Position numbers and translations under genes: made by a program. 34,366 bases of DNA, taken from Gemmatimonadota bacterium (lineage in GTDB: Bacteria; Gemmatimonadota; Gemmatimonadetes; Longimicrobiales; Gaopeijiaceae). The stretch is taken from the NCBI GenBank assembly GCA_022340865.1, contig JAJDNC010000080.1:1-34366 (forward strand), written 5' to 3'. This document shows, in pieces, positions 24,940-32,932 of the stretch (its first letter is position 1; the number at the start of each line of letters is the position of its first letter). Below the pieces are notes generated by a model. That model saw nothing but the letters and a program-made list of their open reading frames with translations, was not told the origin of the DNA and searched no databases.

Positions 24940-27102
24940 ATGGTGGATGTTTCTGGTAAGATTCCGTACTTGCCGGAGCGCATCCGGGGACTCCAGCGCA
25001 TCGCGCTGAACCTCTGGTGGCGCTGGAACCGGCGGGCTCGCTCGATGCTGCGTGCCATCGACCCGGTGCTCTGGTCCGCGACGCGGCACAACCCCGTGGC
25101 GATGCTCCGGCGCGTGAGCCCCGGGAGGCTGGCCCACTGTGCGTCCGACTCCGAGTTCCTGGCGATGTACGACCGCACCATCGCGGAGTTCGAGGCGGCG
25201 CTGAGCCGCACGGACACCTGGTTCGAGACGACCTACGCGGATGCCGATCCGAAGCGACCGGTGGCGTACTTCTGCGCCGAGTTCGGACTGCACAACTCCA
25301 TCCCCATCTACTCCGGCGGTCTGGGGGTGCTGGCGGGCGACCACTGCAAGGCGGCTTCCGACCTCGGCGTTCCCCTGGTGGGTGTCGGGCTCCTCTACTC
25401 CAAGGGCTACTTCGACCAGAAGTTGAACCTGGAGGGCTGGCAGGAGAACTCCGACGAGGTCTTCAATCCCGAGATCATGCCGCTGGTGCGCCTCACGGCC
25501 CCCGGCGGCGACCTGGCCCTGACGTCGCTGGTCACCGCGAGGCGGCCGGTGCACATCGGCGCGTGGCGCCTCCAGGCCGGCCGCGTGAACCTCTACCTGC
25601 TGGACACCAACCTCGCCGAAAACCACGAGGAGGACAGGCAGCTCACGTACCAGCTCTACGGGGGTGGGAAGGAGCATCGCCTGAAACAGGAGTGGATCCT
25701 GGGCGTCGGGGGTGTGCGCGTGCTGCGGGCGCTCGGCATCGAGCCGGCTGCGTGGCACGCGAACGAAGGCCACGCGAGCTTCATGATGGTGGAGCGCCTG
25801 CGCGAGCACCTGGAGGCCGGCGAGACCCTGGAGGAGGCCCGCCACGCGGTGCGGGCGCGGAGCATCTTCACCACGCACACGCCGGTGCCCGCCGGGCACG
25901 ACATGTTCAGCCCGGACGACATCGACGCGGTGTGCTCGGACTACTGGGCCAAGGGCCCTCTGGACCGCGAGACCTTCTTCTGGCTCGGATCGCACCCGGA
26001 GCTCGATGCGGGTCGCTTCCACATGACCGCCGCCGCCATCCGCCTGGCGGCGCGGGTCAATGGAGTGTCCAAGCGGCACCAGCAGGTGACACAGGGGCTA
26101 TGGACCTCGCTCTGGCCCGGGCGCGATCCGGCCAGCCTGCCCATCGGCGGAGTGACCAACGGGGTGCACCTGCCGAGCTGGATGGCCCATCGGTACATGG
26201 AGCTTCTGGAGGGGCCTTTCGGCGAAGTTTGGGAGAACAAACACCGGGACCCGGAGGCCTGGGACGCCGCTCTCGACCTGGACGACGCCGAGGTGTGGCG
26301 GATCCACCTGGAGCTGAAGAAGGCTCTCCTGAAGTTCTGCCGCGAGCAGGCGCGTGTCCGTTGGATCGAGCTGTGGAAGGAGGCGGCCCACCTCGTGGGT
26401 GCCGGTACGCTGCTCAGCCCGGAACCCCTCACCATCGGCTTCGCGCGCCGCTTCGCGACCTACAAGCGCGCGCACCTGCTCTTCCACGACGAGGAGCGCC
26501 TGCGGCGACTGCTGACGGATCCACGGCGTCCCGTGCAGCTGGTCTTCTCCGGCAAGGCGCACCCCGCGGACGACGACGCCAAGCGCGTGCTTCAGCATGT
26601 CTGGCGGCTGACGCGGGACTCGCGATTCGGCGGGCGCATCGCCTTCGTCGAGGACTACGAGCTGCACGTGGCGCACCGTCTGATCCAGGGTGTGGACGTG
26701 TGGCTCAACCTTCCCCGGGTGCCCATGGAGGCGTCCGGTACCAGCGGCATGAAGGCGGCGCTCAACTGCGTGCCCCAGATCAGCACGCTGGATGGCTGGT
26801 GGGCCGAGGGCTTCAACGGCGAGAACGGCTGGGCCATCCCTCTCTCGGAGGGCACGGACGACGAGGTCGACGCACAGGACCACGACGCGCTCTTCACGAT
26901 CCTGGAGCGCGACGTCGTGCCCATGTACTACGAGCGCGATGACGAGGCGATGCCGCGACGCTGGATCTGCATGATGAAGCACGCCATGCGAGCCGCAGGA
27001 GCCCACTTCACCACGGAGCGCATGGTGCGCGAGTACGCCGAGCAATGCTACGTGCCCGCGCTCTCGGGAAAGGTGGAGGGGGACGATCCACCGCCGGTGT
27101 GA
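24940..27102 (+). CDS. glgP: Alpha-glucan (glycogen) phosphorylase, GT35
   Basis: This 720-residue PLP enzyme releases glucose 1-phosphate from the ends of glycogen. It is the shorter form that lacks the N-terminal regulatory extensions of animal phosphorylases. Seen motifs: VAYFCAEFGLHNSIPIYSGG, LGVLAGDH, WHANEGHASFM, FARRFATYKRAHL, and the PLP site ASGTSGMKAALNC with K605. Most members have LNG where this one has LNC. The ATG at 24940 opens a typical phosphorylase N-terminus (GKIPYLPERIRGLQRIALNL). No clear ribosome site is seen, which weakens the start call. It opens the glycogen region; glgB and glgA lie 2-4 kb downstream. Confidence 0.93.
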   Translation: MVDVSGKIPYLPERIRGLQRIALNLWWRWNRRARSMLRAIDPVLWSATRHNPVAMLRRVSPGRLAHCASDSEFLAMYDRTIAEFEAALSRTDTWFETTYADADPKRPVAYFCAEFGLHNSIPIYSGGLGVLAGDHCKAASDLGVPLVGVGLLYSKGYFDQKLNLEGWQENSDEVFNPEIMPLVRLTAPGGDLALTSLVTARRPVHIGAWRLQAGRVNLYLLDTNLAENHEEDRQLTYQLYGGGKEHRLKQEWILGVGGVRVLRALGIEPAAWHANEGHASFMMVERLREHLEAGETLEEARHAVRARSIFTTHTPVPAGHDMFSPDDIDAVCSDYWAKGPLDRETFFWLGSHPELDAGRFHMTAAAIRLAARVNGVSKRHQQVTQGLWTSLWPGRDPASLPIGGVTNGVHLPSWMAHRYMELLEGPFGEVWENKHRDPEAWDAALDLDDAEVWRIHLELKKALLKFCREQARVRWIELWKEAAHLVGAGTLLSPEPLTIGFARRFATYKRAHLLFHDEERLRRLLTDPRRPVQLVFSGKAHPADDDAKRVLQHVWRLTRDSRFGGRIAFVEDYELHVAHRLIQGVDVWLNLPRVPMEASGTSGMKAALNCVPQISTLDGWWAEGFNGENGWAIPLSEGTDDEVDAQDHDALFTILERDVVPMYYERDDEAMPRRWICMMKHAMRAAGAHFTTERMVREYAEQCYVPALSGKVEGDDPPPV

Positions 27103-27211
27103 CGGACGTCGGGCGGGGGGGCCCTCATCCCCTGAACCGTCCGCCTTGCGCACCTGCCGCGCAGGCGTTCTACTGCCCCGTCTCGAGTCGCTCACACCTA
27201 CGGAGATCCCG

Positions 27212-28954
27212 ATGTTCCGTCGTGTCTTCCTGTTGCTCGCGACCCTCCTGACCGCGTCGGCGACGCCGACGCTTCTGGGTGCACAGGCCGTCTGGCCGAG
27301 GCACCACACACCCCAGCCCACCCAGGCCGCCATCACAGCCGCGGACCTGATGACGCGTCTCTACATCTTCGCCGATGATTCCATGCAGGGCCGGGAGATG
27401 GGGACTCTCGGCAACGTGAAGGGCACGGACTACATCGCGGCCCAGCTCAAGCGCATGGGCCTCGAGCCCGCCGGTGACAGCGGCACGTACTTCCAGACGG
27501 TGCCGTACAAGACACGCACCCTGGACACCGCGTCGGTCATCGCCGTGGGCTCGAAGAGGCTCGCCCTGGGGACGGACTGGATTCCCTCCAGCAGCGTGAG
27601 CGCGGACCTGAGATCGGTCTCCGTGGTGTACGGAGGCGCCTTCGGCGATGCGGACCACATGATCTCCGAGCGCCAGGCCAGGGGAAAGCTCGTGGTGCTG
27701 TCGGTGCCGGAGAACACGAACTTCCGGGCGCTGCGCGGCGCGTCGGTCCCCGGCGCGGCGGCGCTCGCCCTGGTGACCATCCACCCGAACGCGGCGGGCA
27801 GGGGGGGCCGGGGCGGTTTCGGGCGAATGATGGCGTCGTTCCTCCTCAGGCCCCGGGGCTTCGTCGACGACCCCGACGCTCCCCGCCCGCCCGGCGCTCC
27901 CACCACCGCGACGCCCACGGTGCAGATCTCCGACGACGCCGCGGCAGCGCTGTTCTCCAAGCCGCTGGACCAGCTCAAGGTCGGCGCCTCGGGCAGGAAG
28001 GCGTCCATCCACATCCGTTACCGGGTGGAGCCTGCACCCTTCCCGTCGCGCAACGTGGTCGCCATCGCCCGTGGCAGCGATCCGCAGCTCGCCGGTGAGT
28101 ACGTCGCCATCGGAGCGCACAACGACCACCTGGGCTTCAACCACAACCCGGTGGCCGAGGACTCGCTGCGTATCTTCAACCACATCGTGCGTCCTGAAGG
28201 TGCCGACGACGGACGCAAGCAGGCCACGCCGGAGCAGCAGGCGCAGGTGAACACGGAGCTCGCGGCGTACCGGGCTCTCCACCCCGGTCCCGTCCGCATG
28301 GATTCCATCTACAACGGGGCCGACGACGACGGGTCGGGGAGCGTCACGGAGCTCGAGATCGCCGAGAAGGTCGCCGCCATGAACCCGCGGCCGAAGCGTT
28401 CCATCCTCTTCGTCTGGCACGTCGGGGAGGAGAAGGGGCTCCTGGGCTCGACGTACTTCACCGACCATCCGACGGTGCCCCTGGACTCCATCGTCGCCCA
28501 GCTCAACATGGACATGGTGGGCCGCGGCGATGCCGACGACGAGACCGGCCGCACGAAGGACGGAGCGCCCGTGCACGGCGGGCCGGGCTACGTGGAGCTC
28601 GTGGGGTCCCGACGTCTGTCCACCGAGCTGGGCGACCTCATCGAGAGGGTGAACACCGAGGACAACCACAACCTGGTCTTCGACTACGTCTTCGACGTCC
28701 CCGGGCATCCGTCGCGCATCTACTGCCGGAGCGACCACTACGAGTACGCGCGCTGGGGTATCCCCATCACCTTCTTCACAACCGGGCTGCACTCCGACTA
28801 CCATCAGGTGAGCGACGAGCCGGAGTACATCGACTACGCGCACATGGCGCAGATCGGCAACCTGGTGTGGGACGTGGCCGTGCACGTGGCGGACCTGAAC
28901 CACCGTCTGGTGGTGGATCAGCCCAAGCCGGATCCGTTCGGGGTGTGTCGCTGA
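27212..28954 (+). CDS. Exported M28-family metallopeptidase
   Basis: This 580-residue protein has a Sec signal peptide (MFRRVFLLLATLLTASATPT, cleavage probably near LLGAQA). A di-zinc M28 peptidase follows. Ligands and catalytic acids are visible: H303 and D305 in AHNDH, D371 in NGADDDGSGS, E406-E407 in HVGEEKGLLGS, D434 in LNMDMVGRGD and H531 in SDYHQVSDE. An inserted region between about 120 and 280 has the length of a protease-associated domain and contains a Gly/Arg loop (GRGGRGGFGRM). It should act as an aminopeptidase or carboxypeptidase in the periplasm or outside. ATG 27212 has cggag six bases upstream. It sits between glgP and glgB with no obvious functional link to glycogen. Confidence 0.9.
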   Translation: MFRRVFLLLATLLTASATPTLLGAQAVWPRHHTPQPTQAAITAADLMTRLYIFADDSMQGREMGTLGNVKGTDYIAAQLKRMGLEPAGDSGTYFQTVPYKTRTLDTASVIAVGSKRLALGTDWIPSSSVSADLRSVSVVYGGAFGDADHMISERQARGKLVVLSVPENTNFRALRGASVPGAAALALVTIHPNAAGRGGRGGFGRMMASFLLRPRGFVDDPDAPRPPGAPTTATPTVQISDDAAAALFSKPLDQLKVGASGRKASIHIRYRVEPAPFPSRNVVAIARGSDPQLAGEYVAIGAHNDHLGFNHNPVAEDSLRIFNHIVRPEGADDGRKQATPEQQAQVNTELAAYRALHPGPVRMDSIYNGADDDGSGSVTELEIAEKVAAMNPRPKRSILFVWHVGEEKGLLGSTYFTDHPTVPLDSIVAQLNMDMVGRGDADDETGRTKDGAPVHGGPGYVELVGSRRLSTELGDLIERVNTEDNHNLVFDYVFDVPGHPSRIYCRSDHYEYARWGIPITFFTTGLHSDYHQVSDEPEYIDYAHMAQIGNLVWDVAVHVADLNHRLVVDQPKPDPFGVCR

Positions 28955-28975
28955 ACGGTCGAGGCGGGACGGGAC

Positions 28976-29012
28976 GGGGAGCCCCGGGCCCACGGACGGC
29001 CTTGGGCTCCCC
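28976..29012. terminator. Bidirectional terminator-like stem-loop
   Basis: ggggagccc (28976-28984) pairs with gggctcccc (29004-29012); inside the loop ggcc/ggcc can add an inner helix. It lies in the 66-bp gap between the convergent M28 and glgB genes, so it could stop transcription from both sides. There is no T-tract on either strand. Confidence 0.5.
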
Positions 29013-29020
29013 TGCCCTCG

Positions 29021-31357
29021 TCAGCCCGTGTCGCCCACCCGCTTGAGGTAGAGCACGCTCAGGCCGGGAAGCGGCAGCTCCAGGTACTGCTCCCGGCCGT
29101 GGAGCCGGCCGGGCGTCGTCACGATCTCGGCGGGGACGGGGTGCCCTTCCCCGCCGAACTCCGGCGCGTCGGTGTTGAGCACGACCCGGTAGGTGCCTGG
29201 AAAGGGCACGGCCAGCAGGAAGTCCTCGCGGCGCACCGGCGTGAAGTTCGCCACCGCCGCCACGAAGTCCTTCCATCCCGGGGCCCACCGGACCCACGAC
29301 AGGATGCTGCGGTCCCGGTCGTGGCAGTCCAGCCACTCGAACCCCTCGGGATAGTGGTCCAGGGCGTGGAGCGCCGCCTCGCTGCCATAGATCCAGTTGA
29401 GCGCCGTGAGAAGACGCCGCAAGCCCTGGTGCACGGGGAAGGGCAGGAGCGCCCAGTCCAGCTCCCCGTCGACGTTCCACTCCACCCACTGTCCGAGCTC
29501 GCCGCCCATGAAGAGCAGCTTCTTGCCCGGGTGCGCCCACATGTAGGCGTAGAGGGCACGGAGGTTGGCGAGCTTCGCCGCCTGCGAGCCCGGCATCTTG
29601 GAGGCGAGCGCCCGCTTGCCGTGCACGACCTCGTCGTGGGACAGGGGAAGAACGAAACGCTCGCTGAAGGCATACACGAGGGAGAACGTCATGCTGTCGT
29701 AGAGCGCGCTCCGATAGACCGGATCGGCCTCCATGAACCCCAGCGTGTCGTTCATCCATCCCATGTTCCACTTCTGGTCGAAGCCCAGCCCTCCGCGGTC
29801 GGTGCCGTGGGACACGCCCGCCCAGGAGGTCGACTCCTCCGCGATCATGAGCGCCCCCGGCACGTCGGCGTGCACGGTGTCGTTCACCTCACGCAGGAAC
29901 GTCAGGGCGTCCAGGTTCTCCCGCCCCCCCCGCTCGTTGGGGGTCCACTCCCCCTCGTGTCGGGAGTAGTCCAGGTAGAGCATCGAGGCCACGGCATCCA
30001 CGCGGAGGCCGTCCACGTGGTACTCCTCCAGCCACCACAGCGCGCTGGACACCAGGAACGAGCGCACCGCGGGGCGCCCGTAGTCGAAGATCCGGGTGCC
30101 CCAGTCGGGGTGGCGCCCCCGCTGCGGGTCGGGGTGCTCGTACAGCGCCGTGCCGTCGAAGTGCACGAGCCCGTGGCCGTCCTCGGGGAAGTGGCCCGGC
30201 ACCCAGTCGAGGATCACCCCCAGGTTCAACTGGTGGGCCCGGTCCACGAACCAGCGGAAGTCGTCGGGCGTGCCGAAGCGTGAGGTGGGAGCGAAGAAGC
30301 CGAGGGCCTGGTACCCCCAGCTGGGGTCGTACGGGTGCTCCAGGACCGGAAGCAGCTCCACGTGGGTGAAGCCCATCTCCTTCACGTAGGGGAGCAGGTC
30401 CTCGGCCAGGGCGCGGTACCCCGGCCAGCCGTTGTCGCCGCCGGCGCGCTCTTCCGGGGGCGTGCGCCTCCACGAGCCGAGGTGGACCTCGTAGACGCTC
30501 ATGGGCGCGCCCATGGGGTCCCAGGAGCGGCGCCGTTCCATCCATGTCTGGTCGCCCCAGGCGTACGCCTCCCCGTCCCACACCACCGAGGCAGTGGCCG
30601 GGCGCAGCTCCATGGCGCGGCCGCACGGGTCGGCCTTGTCCATCCGCCGTCCGGACGCCGTGACGATCTGGTACTTGTACACGGTGCCCCGCCCGGCACC
30701 CGGGACGAAGAGCTCCCACACGCCGGTGGAGCCACGGGGGCGCATGGGGTGGCAGCGGGCGTTCCATCGGTTCATGGTGCCCATGAGGTTCACCGCCGCG
30801 GCGTGGGGAGCCCACACGGCGAAGAGCACACCGTCCACGCCTTCGCTGGACAGCGGTCGCGCACCCAGCACCTGGTGCACCCTGTGCTCGCGCCCTTCGA
30901 GAAAGCCCCACACCCGCGTCTCGTCGAGGAGCGGCGGAAAGCGGTACGGGTCGTGCATTTCGACGGTGTGCCCGTCGTGGTCCTCCACCCGGAGGCGGTA
31001 GGGGAAGAACTCCTTCTCGTCGGGAAAGACCTTCTGGAAGAGACCTCCGTCATGGACCGGCTCGAGCGGCACGGCCCCGCCGTCATCCCGGAGGAGGGTC
31101 ACCCCCGCCGCCCACGGGATGAACACGCGCACCACCCTCCCCGATTTCGCGTCTCCGGCAACGGGGTGGTTGCCCAGGACATCGAAGGGAGTGGAACAGC
31201 GGCCCTCGACGAGGGCCGCGATCACGGCGTCGGTCGGTCTAGGATCCACAGGGGAACGATCCACAACGTGGGTGCCCACCGCAACCGCCTGGGGGTAGGC
31301 AACCGACCGCGCCGCGCTTCTGGAGGCGTCGGGAGGGGGGGATCGTTGACCGTTCAC
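29021..31357 (-). CDS. glgB: 1,4-alpha-glucan branching enzyme, GH13
   Basis: This enzyme of up to 778 residues makes the alpha-1,6 branches of glycogen. An N-terminal CBM48-type region (FDVLGNHPV onward) precedes the GH13 barrel. The nucleophile is D454 in DGLRVDAVASMLYLDYSR and the acid/base is E507 in MIAEESTSW, 53 residues apart as in E. coli GlgB (405/458). LSHDEVVHGK holds the third acid, and the protein ends in an all-beta domain. Conserved sequence begins near IAALVEGRCSTPFDVLG, about 45 residues into the frame. The start is therefore uncertain: GTG 31357 is the furthest, internal GTGs near 31280-31255 are alternatives, and none has a clear ribosome site. It is divergent from glgA. 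Confidence 0.94.
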   Translation of the reverse strand: MNGQRSPPPDASRSAARSVAYPQAVAVGTHVVDRSPVDPRPTDAVIAALVEGRCSTPFDVLGNHPVAGDAKSGRVVRVFIPWAAGVTLLRDDGGAVPLEPVHDGGLFQKVFPDEKEFFPYRLRVEDHDGHTVEMHDPYRFPPLLDETRVWGFLEGREHRVHQVLGARPLSSEGVDGVLFAVWAPHAAAVNLMGTMNRWNARCHPMRPRGSTGVWELFVPGAGRGTVYKYQIVTASGRRMDKADPCGRAMELRPATASVVWDGEAYAWGDQTWMERRRSWDPMGAPMSVYEVHLGSWRRTPPEERAGGDNGWPGYRALAEDLLPYVKEMGFTHVELLPVLEHPYDPSWGYQALGFFAPTSRFGTPDDFRWFVDRAHQLNLGVILDWVPGHFPEDGHGLVHFDGTALYEHPDPQRGRHPDWGTRIFDYGRPAVRSFLVSSALWWLEEYHVDGLRVDAVASMLYLDYSRHEGEWTPNERGGRENLDALTFLREVNDTVHADVPGALMIAEESTSWAGVSHGTDRGGLGFDQKWNMGWMNDTLGFMEADPVYRSALYDSMTFSLVYAFSERFVLPLSHDEVVHGKRALASKMPGSQAAKLANLRALYAYMWAHPGKKLLFMGGELGQWVEWNVDGELDWALLPFPVHQGLRRLLTALNWIYGSEAALHALDHYPEGFEWLDCHDRDRSILSWVRWAPGWKDFVAAVANFTPVRREDFLLAVPFPGTYRVVLNTDAPEFGGEGHPVPAEIVTTPGRLHGREQYLELPLPGLSVLYLKRVGDTG

Positions 31358-31429
31358 GCTAGAAGACCGGGAAGAGGCACAGTAGGTTACAGGAGAGCCG
31401 ACGCGCGACTCCTCCCGAAGGCCAATTTC

Positions 31430-32911
31430 GTGCCGAGCGCCGCCCTACCACGTCCCGGGTTCGACGAAGCCGTCGTCCACCTCGCGGCCGAGTACTGGCC
31501 CTACGCTCGCTCGGGCGGGCTTGCGGAGGCCGTACGGGGGATCGCCCGTTACCAGGCCCGTGCGGGGGTGCCGACGATGGTGGTGCTCCCCTTCCACCGA
31601 AGCATCCGCCGCACCTTTCCGTGGATCGAGCCGTTCTGCGAGGTCGGGGTGCCGGGCCCCCGCTGGGAGCGGGCACGCATCTTCCGGGCTCCGGCGAGCC
31701 CCGGCACACCGGATACCTACTTCATCGGCAACGCCGAGTATTTCGACCGCGACTCGCTCTACGGATGGAACGGCGACGCGTACCCGGACAACCACCGGCG
31801 CTTCGCGTTCTTCTGCCGCGCGGCCCTGCAGGCACTGCCGCGGATCTCCCCGGGCCCGACCCTGGTGCACGCCCACGACTGGCACGCGGCCCTCGCTCTC
31901 GTCTACCTGCGCACCCATGCGGATCGACAACCCTACTACGACCGGGTGGCCTCGGTGATGACCGTGCACAACGCGGGGTATCAGGGGCGCTTCGGCCCCG
32001 AGGTCCTGGGCGAGCTCGGCCTGGACCCCCGGCACTACCACTGGCGATTCCTGGAATGGTACGGGAAGCTGAACGTGCTCAAGGGCGCCTTGGTGTGCGC
32101 GGACATGGTGACCACCGTGAGCCCCACCCATGCGCTGGAGCTCCGCACCCCCACGGGCGGCTTCGGGCTGCACCACACGTTCGAGGAGCTGGGGGACCGC
32201 TTCGTGGGCATCCTGAACGGCATCGAGCTGGATCTGTGGGACCCGGCGACGGACCCGGTGCTGCCCACGCGCTTCGATGCGGAACGCCTGCCCGGCAAGG
32301 GCGCCTGCAAGGAGCGCCTCCAGACCATGTGCGGATTCGAGGTGGACCCCACCATCCCTCTGGTGGGGATGAGTGCCCGCCTCGTCCAGCAGAAGGGACT
32401 CGACCTCATCCTCGCAGCCGGCATCACCGATCTTCGCGCCCAGTGGGTCTTCCTCGGACACGGGGAGCGTCGCTACCATGAGCGGCTCCTGGAGCTGGCT
32501 CGGGGTGCGCCCGGCCGGGTGGCCGTCCGTTTCGACTTCAGCGAGGAGCTGGAGCACCGCCTCCTGGGTGGTGCGGACATGCTGCTCATGCCTTCGCTCT
32601 ACGAGCCTTGTGGAATCACCCAGATGCGGGCGCAGCGCTATGGCGCGCTCCCGGTGGCACGGCGCGTGGGCGGCCTCTCCGACACCGTCGAGGACGGCGT
32701 GACGGGCTTCCTCTTCGACGAGTACCGTCCGGAGGCGCTGCGCGCGTGCCTCGAGAGGGCCGTAGGGGAGTATGCGGACCGGTGCGCATGGCTGGGCCGG
32801 ATGCGGACGGCGATGGCACGGGACTTCGGGTGGGCCCGTTCGGTGAAGGAGTACCAGGACGTGTACAGGAGGGCCTTGCGGCGGCACGCCCAGCGCGTGT
32901 CGCTTCCCTGA
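31430..32911 (+). CDS. glgA: Glycogen synthase, GT5
   Basis: This 493-residue enzyme extends alpha-1,4-glucan chains using ADP-glucose. Known GT5 motifs are visible: LAAEYWPYARSGGLAEAV at the N-terminus, TLVHAHDWHAAL, MTVHNAGYQG, ILNGIELDLWDP, MSARLVQQKGLDL and the C-terminal LYEPCGITQMRAQRYG. The usual KxGGL loop that contacts ADP-glucose phosphates reads RSGGL here. The GTG at 31430 is the best fit to family length, with gaagg about eight bases upstream; it lies 72 bp from the glgB start on the opposite strand, so promoters must be short or inside the glgB N-terminus. A downstream gap of 21 bp suggests co-transcription with the GH57 gene. Confidence 0.92.
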   Translation: MPSAALPRPGFDEAVVHLAAEYWPYARSGGLAEAVRGIARYQARAGVPTMVVLPFHRSIRRTFPWIEPFCEVGVPGPRWERARIFRAPASPGTPDTYFIGNAEYFDRDSLYGWNGDAYPDNHRRFAFFCRAALQALPRISPGPTLVHAHDWHAALALVYLRTHADRQPYYDRVASVMTVHNAGYQGRFGPEVLGELGLDPRHYHWRFLEWYGKLNVLKGALVCADMVTTVSPTHALELRTPTGGFGLHHTFEELGDRFVGILNGIELDLWDPATDPVLPTRFDAERLPGKGACKERLQTMCGFEVDPTIPLVGMSARLVQQKGLDLILAAGITDLRAQWVFLGHGERRYHERLLELARGAPGRVAVRFDFSEELEHRLLGGADMLLMPSLYEPCGITQMRAQRYGALPVARRVGGLSDTVEDGVTGFLFDEYRPEALRACLERAVGEYADRCAWLGRMRTAMARDFGWARSVKEYQDVYRRALRRHAQRVSLP

Positions 32912-32932
32912 GATGCTGAGCGCCGAGGCATG

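Noticed and set aside
27170..28993. 607-codon reverse-strand frame opposite the M28 gene
   Set aside because: All M28 metal ligands are present on the forward strand; the reverse frame is a GC artefact.
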